Shown here: positions 9,228 to 17,049 of the stretch, one piece after another
Position numbering within the stretch: the first letter of the stretch is position 1
Layout: each line of letters begins with the position of its first letter
From: Pseudoalteromonas sp. MSK9-3
GTDB lineage: Bacteria > Pseudomonadota > Gammaproteobacteria > Enterobacterales > Alteromonadaceae
Direction: 5' to 3'
Length of the DNA: 43,857 nucleotides
NCBI RefSeq assembly: GCF_003590335.1
Contig: NZ_MIET01000003.1
Span: 1-43,857, forward strand
The notes under the pieces: generated by a model
What the model was told of the DNA's origin: nothing
The model's input: only the letters and a program-made list of their open reading frames with translations
Database searches by the model: none
Translations under genes and position numbers: made by a program

Positions 9228-10093
9228 TAGTCGTCCTTGCGTTCTTCCAGCAATTCAACCCATGCAGAAAGGGTTGGAATTTGCGCCAGTTCGATAAAGT
9301 TAGTCTCAATACCTTGTTGTTGCCATAATGCAATGAGGTTCATGACTTGCACTGAATCTAACCCATAGTCAATCAGGCTTTCGAATTCATCAAATTCATC
9401 TGGTTCACAGTCGATAAGTGGCAGGATATGCGCTTTAAGCCCGTCAAGAGAGGTTAAATCTAATGTTTCTTCACCTAATACTTGCGCAGTATTGACGACT
9501 TTTCCGCAGCGCTGTGCAACGAAATTCAGCGCCATTTGGTGTTCATCATAGCTAAAGTCAGCAACGGCATCGGCTATGACAAATGGTTTAATATCACGCA
9601 TAAAGGCATCAACGGCGGTGGTCATCACACCAATATGCGCATAAATGCCAACGATGAGTAATTGGTCACGGCCTGAGTTTATTAAGCGTTCTTCAAAATC
9701 ACACTTTTGAAATGCACTGTAACGCCATTTGGTTAACACAATGTCTTTGTCCGTTGGGGCAAGTGCATCAATGACAGGCTGCTGCGTTGGGTCTTGTAGG
9801 CCATCCCCCCACATATCACGTAATAAACCGCGTTCCTGAGTGCCTTGCTTAATAGGCTGAGCGGTGTAATAAACAGGAATATCATGCTCATAGCAATAAT
9901 GTTTTAATGCTTGAATATTGGCGATAACGGCATCGATTAGAGGGTTATTTTCACCGTAAAAATTAATGAAATAATGCTGCATATCATGGATAAGTAACGC
10001 AGCGCGTTGCGGATCAACTTGCCAATCAACGCGATTGTCTGGCAGTTGTGCTTCTCGTGGTAATGGATAATGGCTTAACTTTGGAATACTCAT
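9227..10093 (-). CDS. entB: Isochorismatase / aryl carrier protein (EntB/VibB type)
   Basis: This bifunctional protein of 288 residues has two parts. The N-terminal isochorismatase converts isochorismate to 2,3-dihydro-2,3-dihydroxybenzoate. D37 (LLIHDMQ), K122 (LTKWRYSAF) and the GIYAHIGVMTTA loop near 149-160 mark its active site. The C-terminal aryl carrier domain (about 215-288) has S247 in YGLDSVQVM for phosphopantetheine and carries the activated catechol acid. Length and layout equal E. coli EntB. It lies 8 nt after entE and shares one base with the condensation gene that follows. No EntD-type phosphopantetheinyl transferase gene is in the window. Confidence 0.94.
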   Translation of the reverse strand: MSIPKLSHYPLPREAQLPDNRVDWQVDPQRAALLIHDMQHYFINFYGENNPLIDAVIANIQALKHYCYEHDIPVYYTAQPIKQGTQERGLLRDMWGDGLQDPTQQPVIDALAPTDKDIVLTKWRYSAFQKCDFEERLINSGRDQLLIVGIYAHIGVMTTAVDAFMRDIKPFVIADAVADFSYDEHQMALNFVAQRCGKVVNTAQVLGEETLDLTSLDGLKAHILPLIDCEPDEFDEFESLIDYGLDSVQVMNLIALWQQQGIETNFIELAQIPTLSAWVELLEERKDD

Positions 10094-10101
10094 AATTAAT
10101 C

Positions 10102-11712
10102 TTATTGTTGTTCAAATGTAGCACGCAGTGCTTTTTTATTGACCTTACCGACTGCGGTTAATGGCAGCGCTGCAACGAATTGGAACTTATCCGGTACTTT
10201 AAAATCAGCGATACCTAATTGGCGTAAGTACTTTCGCAGCACTAAGGCAGACAGTTTGGTTGTTGGGTTTTCTTGCAGCACGACAAATGCGCAGCTTTTC
10301 TCACCAAGGGTGCTGTCTGGCATCGACACGATTGCCACATGGGCAATGTCATCATGACCTAATAGTAAGTTTTCGACCTCTTCGGCAGCAATTTTTTCAC
10401 CACCGCGATTTATTTGGTCTTTGTCTCTACCTTCTACAACTAAATGACCTGATGGCAGCTGTTTAATCAAATCGCCGGAGCTATAAAACCCTTCTTCATC
10501 AAACGCGTCAGCATTATGAAGCGGAGATTTATAGTACCCTCTAAAGGTGTATGGGCCGCGTGTAAGCAATCTACCAACGGTACCTGGCGGAACGTCATTC
10601 CCTTGTTCATCAACAATTTTAATTTCGTCATCCGGGCTAATGGGCTTGCCTTGAGTATTTATGACAGACCATATGTCGTCATCATGGCGTGTGTAATTGA
10701 CTAGACCTTCAGCCATGCCAAATACTTGCTGTAATTGACAACCTAGAATTGGTTCGACTTGCTCAGCAACGCTAATACTCAGCTTTGCGCCACCTACTTG
10801 GATAAGCTGCAAACTGGTTAAGTCATACCCTGCTTGCACCGCATGACTCAGCCATAACTGGAGCGCTGGCGGCACTAATGCCGTGTGGGTTATTTGGTAG
10901 TGCTCAATTAATGAAAAACAGCTCGTTGGACTGGGGTCCGCTGCGAGTACCACGCTTCCCCCTGCGTGGAATACGCCAAGTGCACCAGGTGAGCTTAACG
11001 GAAAGTTATGCGGCGCGGGTAAGGCACATAAATAGCGCGTTTCGCCATCAAGTTGGCAGATCTCAGCACTGGCAACCACACTGTATAAGTAGTCATTGTG
11101 GGTGCGAGGTATTAACTTTGGCGTACCGGTACTGCCACCACTCAGTTGAAAGAAAGCGACGTCACTGGGGTTTAACGCGGGAGCATTGAATTGCTGATCT
11201 AGTAAGTAGGCCTGTTTTAATTCACTATTGCCTTTGTGATGATCTACTATCACAGTGTTCAAGCAATTAAAGCGATTAAATAATTCATGAGTGAACTGAT
11301 CATCGTTAAATAACTCATGCATTGAAGAGGCAATAATAAGGGCTGGTTGTAAAATCTCGCAGTAGCTTTGTAATTCAGTTTTTTGATGATTAAAGAGTGC
11401 GCACACCGGTGCAACACCGAGTTTAAGTAGCGCAAAGTAGCTAATATAAAACTCAATACAATTGGGTAGCTGAATAAGTGCCGTATCGTGCTGTTTTAAG
11501 CCTTTTTGCGCCAAATTAGCGGCTAAGTTGCTGCTATACTGCGATAACTGCTGGTAACTAATTGAGCGCTTACCATCAGCGAGTGCGATACCATTACCAT
11601 TGGTTACGAGCTGTTCATCAAGTAAGCAAGTTAACGGCTTGTCCTGCCAATAACCTTTTTCACGATATAGCTGTGCTAAATCGGTTGGCCACGGAGTGTA
11701 TTCAATGCTCAT
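10102..11712 (-). CDS. entE: 2,3-dihydroxybenzoate-AMP ligase
   Basis: This stand-alone adenylating enzyme activates 2,3-dihydroxybenzoate with ATP and loads it on the EntB carrier domain. Its 536 residues match the EntE/DhbE/VibE family. The P-loop-like LSGGSTGTPKLIPRTHNDY is at about 190-208, YSSGDL near 411, the hinge GRDKDQINRGGEKI after it, and the catalytic lysine of VGKVNKKAL near the C-terminus. The RTHNDY context is typical of aryl-acid ligases. It starts within the end of entC (4-bp ATGA overlap), showing translational coupling. Dihydroxybenzoate rather than salicylate is inferred from the presence of entA and entB. Confidence 0.94.
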   Translation of the reverse strand: MSIEYTPWPTDLAQLYREKGYWQDKPLTCLLDEQLVTNGNGIALADGKRSISYQQLSQYSSNLAANLAQKGLKQHDTALIQLPNCIEFYISYFALLKLGVAPVCALFNHQKTELQSYCEILQPALIIASSMHELFNDDQFTHELFNRFNCLNTVIVDHHKGNSELKQAYLLDQQFNAPALNPSDVAFFQLSGGSTGTPKLIPRTHNDYLYSVVASAEICQLDGETRYLCALPAPHNFPLSSPGALGVFHAGGSVVLAADPSPTSCFSLIEHYQITHTALVPPALQLWLSHAVQAGYDLTSLQLIQVGGAKLSISVAEQVEPILGCQLQQVFGMAEGLVNYTRHDDDIWSVINTQGKPISPDDEIKIVDEQGNDVPPGTVGRLLTRGPYTFRGYYKSPLHNADAFDEEGFYSSGDLIKQLPSGHLVVEGRDKDQINRGGEKIAAEEVENLLLGHDDIAHVAIVSMPDSTLGEKSCAFVVLQENPTTKLSALVLRKYLRQLGIADFKVPDKFQFVAALPLTAVGKVNKKALRATFEQQ

Positions 11713-12929
11713 AATTCAGCGTTCTCTTTAGGGTTGGATAATTGCTGAATATCTTGAAGCGTTAAGCCTAATGCATTCAGCATTGTTTTTAATTTAGCAT
11801 CTGTTTCTTGCCATTCGAGAGTTGGCTCTGAGGCCGACACGATACCTGCACCTGCAAATAAACGAGCTTGGTATTTCTCAAGTTGGGCACAGCGGATCAC
11901 CACCACCCATTCGCCATTGCCATGTTGATCACACCAACCAATAATGCCGGAGAATAAATCTCGACTATGTTTTTCAAGGTCTAAAATGTGTGAGTAGGCT
12001 GCTTGAGTTGGTTTGCCACATAAAGCCGGCGATGGGTGTAATTTATTGGCGATATCAAGAATGTGCGTATGCTGGTTTTGTAATTCACCTTTTAATTCGG
12101 TAGATAAATGCCACATAGTTGCAGTGCTTAATAGCGAGGGTTCGAGTGGCACATCTAATGTGTTACAAAAAGGGGTAAGCACCTTTTCCATATCTTCAAT
12201 CACGACTGCGTGTTCAAAGCGATCTTTATGGGAGTTAAAAAGTGCTTTTTTATGCTTGGCCTCTTGCTGCGCTGATGCTGCTCTGGGGATTGATCCAGCT
12301 AATGGGTTGCTTAAAACATGTGGGCCATGCTTGGCTAATAGCAATTCGGGGCTGACCCCCATGAGTGTTGTATGATCATTGACAGGAAATGAAAAGTGGT
12401 AACCACTGCGGCTTTGTTGTAGCAGCTGTGATAAAACAAGCTCTTTGTTTATTGGGTCTTTAAACGTGAGATCGACTTGTTTACTCAGGACTATTTTTTC
12501 TAATGTTGTTTCGGAAAATAGCTGTTTTGCAGCATTGACTGATGACTTGAATTGCGCTTGATTTTGTAAATATGTCACAGCTTCTATGTGATTTACTTTT
12601 TTATTTAAGGTGCTCAGCTCTGCCTTCAACCAGCTGCTGATGGCCGGCCTTTCCCAGCGTGTGGTTTTATTTGGGATGATGAAGTGGGCTTGTTGTGTTT
12701 TGCAAAAAGGGAGAACACCAAACGCCAAAGTACCCTCTGGTTGCTTGGTGAGCTGCTGCTGCACGGTTTCAACTAATTGCTGAGTATTGTTGATAGGTGA
12801 TGTAAAACGACTTTTGATCCCTTGGGTAACAATACATTGTTCCCCAGACATAAATAAACAGTCGCGTTGACTTTGAAAGTTTAGTGTTTTGTTGGGGTCT
12901 GGCATTTCAAAAGCATGCTTCATATACAT
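11709..12929 (-). CDS. entC: Isochorismate synthase
   Basis: This enzyme isomerises chorismate to isochorismate, the committed step to dihydroxybenzoate. It has 406 residues, like EntC/VibC/DhbC. The chorismate-binding domain carries the conserved VLSKQVDL, NPLAGSIPRA, HSKDRFEHAVVIEDM-like (here NSHKDRFEHAVVIEDM), LHPSPALCGKPT and LFAGAGIVSASEPTLEWQET segments. A second ATG 6 bp downstream of the start is also possible; AAGGTGA lies upstream of both. It is the first gene of the entCEB-condensation-entA unit. The 103-bp gap before it holds a perfect dyad that could control the operon. Confidence 0.94.
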   Translation of the reverse strand: MYMKHAFEMPDPNKTLNFQSQRDCLFMSGEQCIVTQGIKSRFTSPINNTQQLVETVQQQLTKQPEGTLAFGVLPFCKTQQAHFIIPNKTTRWERPAISSWLKAELSTLNKKVNHIEAVTYLQNQAQFKSSVNAAKQLFSETTLEKIVLSKQVDLTFKDPINKELVLSQLLQQSRSGYHFSFPVNDHTTLMGVSPELLLAKHGPHVLSNPLAGSIPRAASAQQEAKHKKALFNSHKDRFEHAVVIEDMEKVLTPFCNTLDVPLEPSLLSTATMWHLSTELKGELQNQHTHILDIANKLHPSPALCGKPTQAAYSHILDLEKHSRDLFSGIIGWCDQHGNGEWVVVIRCAQLEKYQARLFAGAGIVSASEPTLEWQETDAKLKTMLNALGLTLQDIQQLSNPKENAEL

Positions 12930-12961
12930 AAGTCACCTTGTCGTGATGGTACAGCTGTGCG

Positions 12962-12981
12962 CAGATTAACGGTGTAATCTG
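12962..12981. promoter_or_regulatory. Perfect dyad upstream of entC, possible operator
   Basis: CAGATTA and TAATCTG (7-bp arms) flank ACGGTG, starting 33 bp upstream of the entC start codon. It is too AT-rich and lacks a U tail for a terminator. It does not resemble a Fur box, so it may bind another regulator or fold in the 5' leader. Confidence 0.35.
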
Positions 12982-13032
12982 ACGCAAACATTATTTTTTC
13001 AAGACGAGGGTCATTGCAAAAGATTTAGTCTC

Positions 13033-13758
13033 TTACTCGCGATTAGCACTGTAGTGTGCAATATGCTGTGGTAATTTAGGGCAGTCATTACAGTGAGATT
13101 TATTTGGGACATCATGTAATAAGCAGCAGTGGTTACGGATCCGATAGGTGCTGAGAGAGTTTGTAAGCATAATGGGTTTACTGCAAAGAGGATTAATCTG
13201 GCCATTGATATGACGCTCACTCAGCAACATACGCTTTTCGTTTGCTAAGTGTTCTGAGTGACCGAGTGCGTGCTCAATGGCATGTAAGAATTGGTTGAAC
13301 CGAAAAGTACAATTACTCCAAAGCACTTTATTTGAGATCGAAAAATGCTGCTCTAACCACTCATGAAGCGGGGCTAAATGATTGAAAATTAGGTCTGAGT
13401 AGCGGGTTTCTGTATTTGTCCCATATAAACTTATCCCTTGATCTGGCAGTTGCAGTTGTTGTAACTGTGTATGCCAAAAGACGCTTTTTAACGATAACGT
13501 CAGCGGTTGCTGTAAAACACTGTGGGCGACAATAATACTGGGAAGTATTTGCAAAGTGTAATGCATATGCCAAACGGAGGCTTGGCTTCTTGATTTGATC
13601 ACCCCTTTTTTTTGCGCAAAACTGTTGATTTCATGATGTAACATACCATTTTTCATTTGCTCATCAAGCGTGAACGCAGTATGTCCAGTGTGTAAGCCAA
13701 CCCCTTTACCATAATTGGCAAAAGGACCGCTTAAATAAGGGGATAGAATGGGCAGCAT
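13033..13758 (-). CDS. Ferric-siderophore reductase, FhuF family
   Basis: This cytoplasmic iron-sulfur protein is expected to release iron from the imported siderophore by reduction. The C-terminus carries the FhuF-type cluster ligands CC-x9-C-x2-C (NHCCLLHD...SHCNDCP), which bind an unusual [2Fe-2S] centre. The central VLWSNCTFRFNQFL matches LIWSNTGYLINWYL of E. coli FhuF. The chosen ATG gives 241 residues and begins MLPILSPYLSGPF, like related reductases. The frame continues to a GTG at 13824 (263 residues), and neither start has a strong Shine-Dalgarno sequence. It lies upstream of entC on the same strand and diverges from the exporter gene. FhuF proteins mainly serve hydroxamate siderophores, which supports a hydroxamate component. 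Confidence 0.85.
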   Translation of the reverse strand: MLPILSPYLSGPFANYGKGVGLHTGHTAFTLDEQMKNGMLHHEINSFAQKKGVIKSRSQASVWHMHYTLQILPSIIVAHSVLQQPLTLSLKSVFWHTQLQQLQLPDQGISLYGTNTETRYSDLIFNHLAPLHEWLEQHFSISNKVLWSNCTFRFNQFLHAIEHALGHSEHLANEKRMLLSERHINGQINPLCSKPIMLTNSLSTYRIRNHCCLLHDVPNKSHCNDCPKLPQHIAHYSANRE

Positions 13759-13881
13759 ATGACGGTATTGAGCCTTTAGTTTAAATGTATTCTTGAACTT
13801 CCTACGACAAAGACGAATTGACACTGAATTTTTTTACTGGATCCTCGTCTTGTATTTAATTGAACTAAGTTAGGGTTTATT

Positions 13882-15507
13882 GTGTTAGGGCATTTAATAA
13901 AGAAAACGCGTTGGCGCTTTTTCGCTACCGCAGCGAGTAGTGTGCTGTTTGGGTTGATCAGTGTATCGCTTGTCGCACTGATCAATGAGATTATTAATAG
14001 TGAAAGTGACCAGCTAGATCAAAAGTTTATCTACTTTGCAATTTTGGCGATATCTGGAGTGGCTTTGCAATTGTTTTCTAAACTCATTGCAGAACAATTG
14101 AGTGAACAAAGTCAGGCCGTGATAAGAAGCCAGGTTGCAGAGCTGGTTATTTCTGCCAAATTAGAGAGTATGGAAAGGCAAGGGGGCGCAAAAATTAAAT
14201 CATGCCTCACGGAGCATAGTTTAAAAGTGGCCACCTTCTTCAAGAGTCTACCTAACATACTCACGAATGCCATGATTGTTCTGGGTAGTCTTGGTTATAT
14301 GGCTTGGTTAGATTGGCAGGTGTTTTTATTTGCTTTATTAACCTTATTTTTGGGCTCTGCAGGTTACAGTTTGGCAAATGCGAAGGCGTATAAAAAGGTG
14401 TCAGAAGCAGCAAGGTTGCAAGATGAGCTTTTTGTACACTTTGATGCGATTGTCGAGGGTGCAAAAGAACTTAAATTGAATCAGAGCAAACGGCAAGTAT
14501 TTTTAAAGGAAGTCTTAGGCCAAGCCATTGATAAATTAAAAACGCGTCGAGTCGCGGGGGCGAGTATTTACCATTTAGCCGCGTCTTGGGGCGGGTTTAG
14601 TATTTTTGCTTTTATTGGTGGGACGCTTTACTACTTGTCAGGTATCGAATCTGATAGTGGCAAGATCATGTCAGGATTTGCGCTGTTATTTTTATACATG
14701 CTTACCCCATTAGAGGTTATGCTCGAAGCGATCCCGCGCGCTTTTGAAGCGAAAGCATCTGCCAAGACGATTGCGGAGTTTCAAGATGATCTTGAACAAA
14801 TAGAGCAGCATTCAAATCAAAAAATAACCAGCTTCACTCAGCTACATGTTAAAGAATTAAGCCACAGTTATTACCATGAACAAAGTGATGAAGTCTTTGC
14901 GCTTTCTCCTATAAATCTGACGATTAATGCCGGAGAGTTAATTTATTTAGTCGGAGGCAATGGCAGTGGAAAAACTACCTTTGCGAAAGTGTTTAGTGGT
15001 TTGTATGCCGCTAACAATGGGCATATTACTGTTGATAACACCATAATAGAGGCGCCAAGCTTAGACAATTACCGCCAACTATTTAGCACAGTGTTTACGG
15101 ATTTTTATTTATTTGACCGTTTATTGGGCGTTGCTAATCAAGCATTAGAAGATAAAGGTAATGCACTTATTAAAAAGTTAAACTTACATCATAAAGTGGC
15201 TATTAAGGATGGTGCGTTTACCACCAGGGACTTATCTCAGGGGCAAAGAAAGCGTTTAGCGTTAGTTGTTGCTTATTTGGAAGATCGTGCATTTTACTTA
15301 TTTGACGAATGGGCGGCCGACCAAGATCCGTTATTCAAAGACGTATTCTATAAGGAATTGTTGCCAGAGCTCACGGCCAGAGGCAAAACGGTATTGGTGA
15401 TCACCCATGATGACAAGTACTTCCATTTGGCTGATAGGTTGTTGAAGATGGAAAATGGTAAATTAACAGAACCATCTGTGATGAAGAACACGCAAAGTAT
15501 TGCTTAA
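13882..15507 (+). CDS. Cyclic-peptide/siderophore export ABC transporter (PvdE/SyrD type)
   Basis: This fused permease-ATPase of 541 residues exports peptides or siderophore precursors across the inner membrane. Its N-terminal half has about six membrane segments (among them 15-36, 50-70, 125-145, 147-165, 235-255 and 262-285). The ATPase follows, with Walker A GGNGSGKTT (358-366), the signature LSQGQ (451-455), Walker B FYLFDEW (471-477) and the switch histidine in ITHDD. This layout matches PvdE, which moves the pyoverdine precursor to the periplasm. The start is GTG with a weak ribosome site. It is divergent from the reductase gene, and shared iron control is likely but no clear Fur box was seen in the gap. 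Confidence 0.9.
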   Translation: MLGHLIKKTRWRFFATAASSVLFGLISVSLVALINEIINSESDQLDQKFIYFAILAISGVALQLFSKLIAEQLSEQSQAVIRSQVAELVISAKLESMERQGGAKIKSCLTEHSLKVATFFKSLPNILTNAMIVLGSLGYMAWLDWQVFLFALLTLFLGSAGYSLANAKAYKKVSEAARLQDELFVHFDAIVEGAKELKLNQSKRQVFLKEVLGQAIDKLKTRRVAGASIYHLAASWGGFSIFAFIGGTLYYLSGIESDSGKIMSGFALLFLYMLTPLEVMLEAIPRAFEAKASAKTIAEFQDDLEQIEQHSNQKITSFTQLHVKELSHSYYHEQSDEVFALSPINLTINAGELIYLVGGNGSGKTTFAKVFSGLYAANNGHITVDNTIIEAPSLDNYRQLFSTVFTDFYLFDRLLGVANQALEDKGNALIKKLNLHHKVAIKDGAFTTRDLSQGQRKRLALVVAYLEDRAFYLFDEWAADQDPLFKDVFYKELLPELTARGKTVLVITHDDKYFHLADRLLKMENGKLTEPSVMKNTQSIA

Positions 15508-15524
15508 TAGGAAGTAATACAACA

Positions 15525-15557
15525 AAAAGCCCGCGTAATGTACACGGGCTTTTTTTT
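15525..15557. terminator. Bidirectional terminator between exporter gene and hemN
   Basis: AAAAAGCCCG...CGGGCTTTTTTTT lies between the convergent stops at 15507 and 15567. The stem is GC-rich, with an A run on the left and a T run on the right, so it works for both strands. Confidence 0.85.
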
Positions 15558-15566
15558 ACTTCATTT

Positions 15567-16934
15567 TTAAATCACACGAGAAAAACGGCTGCTTTTTAGT
15601 TGGTTTTGTAAATAGACATCAAAGCACATACAGATAATGCGAATGAACAAGTTACCTTTGCGGGTAATGGTAATGTGAGACTCAGACAGCATTACTAACC
15701 CATCATCTACCAAGGGTTGTAAGCTTTTGAGTTCCCGTTCGAAATACTCAAAAAAATGAATTGAATGGGCATGTTCAATGTCTGCAATACGCAATGAAAA
15801 ATGGCAAATAAGTTGTTTGATGATATCAGCTCTGAGTACATCATCGGCATTGAGTATCATGCCTTTGCTCAGTGCGCAGCCTGTTTCAGAGACCGCTTGA
15901 TAATAGCTTTTTAGTGCTTTATGGTTTTGTAGTATGGCGTTGCCAATTTGTGAAATTGACGAGACGCCTAAACCCAGTAAGTCACACTCTCCATGTGTTG
16001 TGTAGCCTTGGAAGTTGCGATGCAGTTTACCCGTGTTTTGCGCAATGGCGAGTTCATCCGTTTTTTTGGCAAAATGGTCCATGCCAATAAATTGATATCC
16101 CGCCTCATTCATTTGCAGTAGGGTATTTTTAAATATGTCCAACTTTTGCTGAGGGGTTGGCATGTCAGAGTCTTTCAGTTTACGTTGCGCAGCAAATCGC
16201 TCTGGTAAATGCGCATAGTTAAAAACCGAGACACGATCAGGACTCAGGGCAATGAGTTGCTTGATGCTGTCAGCAAAGCTTTCAGGTGTTTGGTGAGGTA
16301 AACCATAAATCATATCGGTATTAATTGAAGCGAAACCGAGTTCACGCGCTTGACGTACTAAGGCAATCACATCATCAACATGCTGCGGACGATTGACCGC
16401 AGCTTGTACTTCATCGTTAAAGTCTTGAATGCCAAAAGACACTCTGTTGAATTTAAGCCTGTGTAAGGTCTTCAACATATTTTGCTCTAAAGAGCGTGGG
16501 TCTATCTCAATCCCCCGCTGTGCATCATCTTGAAAGTAAAAATGTTGCTCTAATATCGATATTAACCGTGTCATTTGTGTGGCAGTTAAAAATGTCGGTG
16601 TTCCTCCCCCGAGATGCAGTTGCTCTATTTTATACGCTTTAAAAAGAGGTGCTTGCGATTGAATTTCTTTTTCTAGGTGATCTAAATAGACATCGGCTTT
16701 TGATTGATGACGAGTGACTATTTTATTACAACCACAGTAATAACAGAGCTGGTGACAAAAAGGGATATGAATGTACAGTGAGAGTGAATGGCTGCTCGAA
16801 CGCTCAATGGCAGTGAGTAAATCGCTTTGCTGGGATCCACTTTGCAAAGATAATGCGGTGGGATAAGAGGTGTATCTTGGTCCTGATACATTATATTTAT
16901 TGATCAGGGTATCATCCCAGGTAGGTGTATTCAT
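15567..16934 (-). CDS. hemN: Oxygen-independent coproporphyrinogen III dehydrogenase
   Basis: This radical SAM enzyme decarboxylates coproporphyrinogen III to protoporphyrinogen IX without oxygen, in heme synthesis. The [4Fe-4S]/SAM motif CHQLCYYCGC has C60, C64 and C67, plus the extra C69 typical of true HemN. The N-terminal YNVSGPRYTSYPTALSL and the GGGTPTFL motif are also characteristic. The chosen ATG gives 455 residues and aligns with the E. coli N-terminus; a GTG at 16949 would add five residues. It borders the siderophore locus but is a standard chromosomal gene. No FNR box was confidently recognised upstream. Confidence 0.95.
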   Translation of the reverse strand: MNTPTWDDTLINKYNVSGPRYTSYPTALSLQSGSQQSDLLTAIERSSSHSLSLYIHIPFCHQLCYYCGCNKIVTRHQSKADVYLDHLEKEIQSQAPLFKAYKIEQLHLGGGTPTFLTATQMTRLISILEQHFYFQDDAQRGIEIDPRSLEQNMLKTLHRLKFNRVSFGIQDFNDEVQAAVNRPQHVDDVIALVRQARELGFASINTDMIYGLPHQTPESFADSIKQLIALSPDRVSVFNYAHLPERFAAQRKLKDSDMPTPQQKLDIFKNTLLQMNEAGYQFIGMDHFAKKTDELAIAQNTGKLHRNFQGYTTHGECDLLGLGVSSISQIGNAILQNHKALKSYYQAVSETGCALSKGMILNADDVLRADIIKQLICHFSLRIADIEHAHSIHFFEYFERELKSLQPLVDDGLVMLSESHITITRKGNLFIRIICMCFDVYLQNQLKSSRFSRVI

Positions 16935-17010
16935 GACGACGGCACTCACTATTACTAAAAATGAATAGTGTAAAAGAGAAGTGGAGGCTGCGTGTTGATC
17001 TATCGCAAAT

Positions 17011-17039
17011 CAACACATGCCAAAAGCTGGCATGTGTTG
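17011..17039. terminator. Strong hairpin between the chemoreceptor gene and hemN
   Basis: A perfect 12-bp stem (CAACACATGCCA / TGGCATGTGTTG) with a 5-nt loop begins 11 bp past the chemoreceptor stop at 17050 (minus strand). The sequence after it on the minus strand has only a short U-rich part (TTTGCG), so it may be an inefficient terminator or an mRNA-stabilising hairpin. Confidence 0.55.
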
Positions 17040-17049
17040 TGGGGGGGAT

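Noticed and set aside
12013..12375. 120-codon plus-strand frame inside entC
   Set aside because: Shadow of conserved isochorismate synthase codons on the other strand.
1..15507. Enterobactin or vibriobactin cluster as such
   Set aside because: PvdA-like, PvdE-like and FhuF-like genes and the DapE-like enzyme do not belong to either pathway as known.
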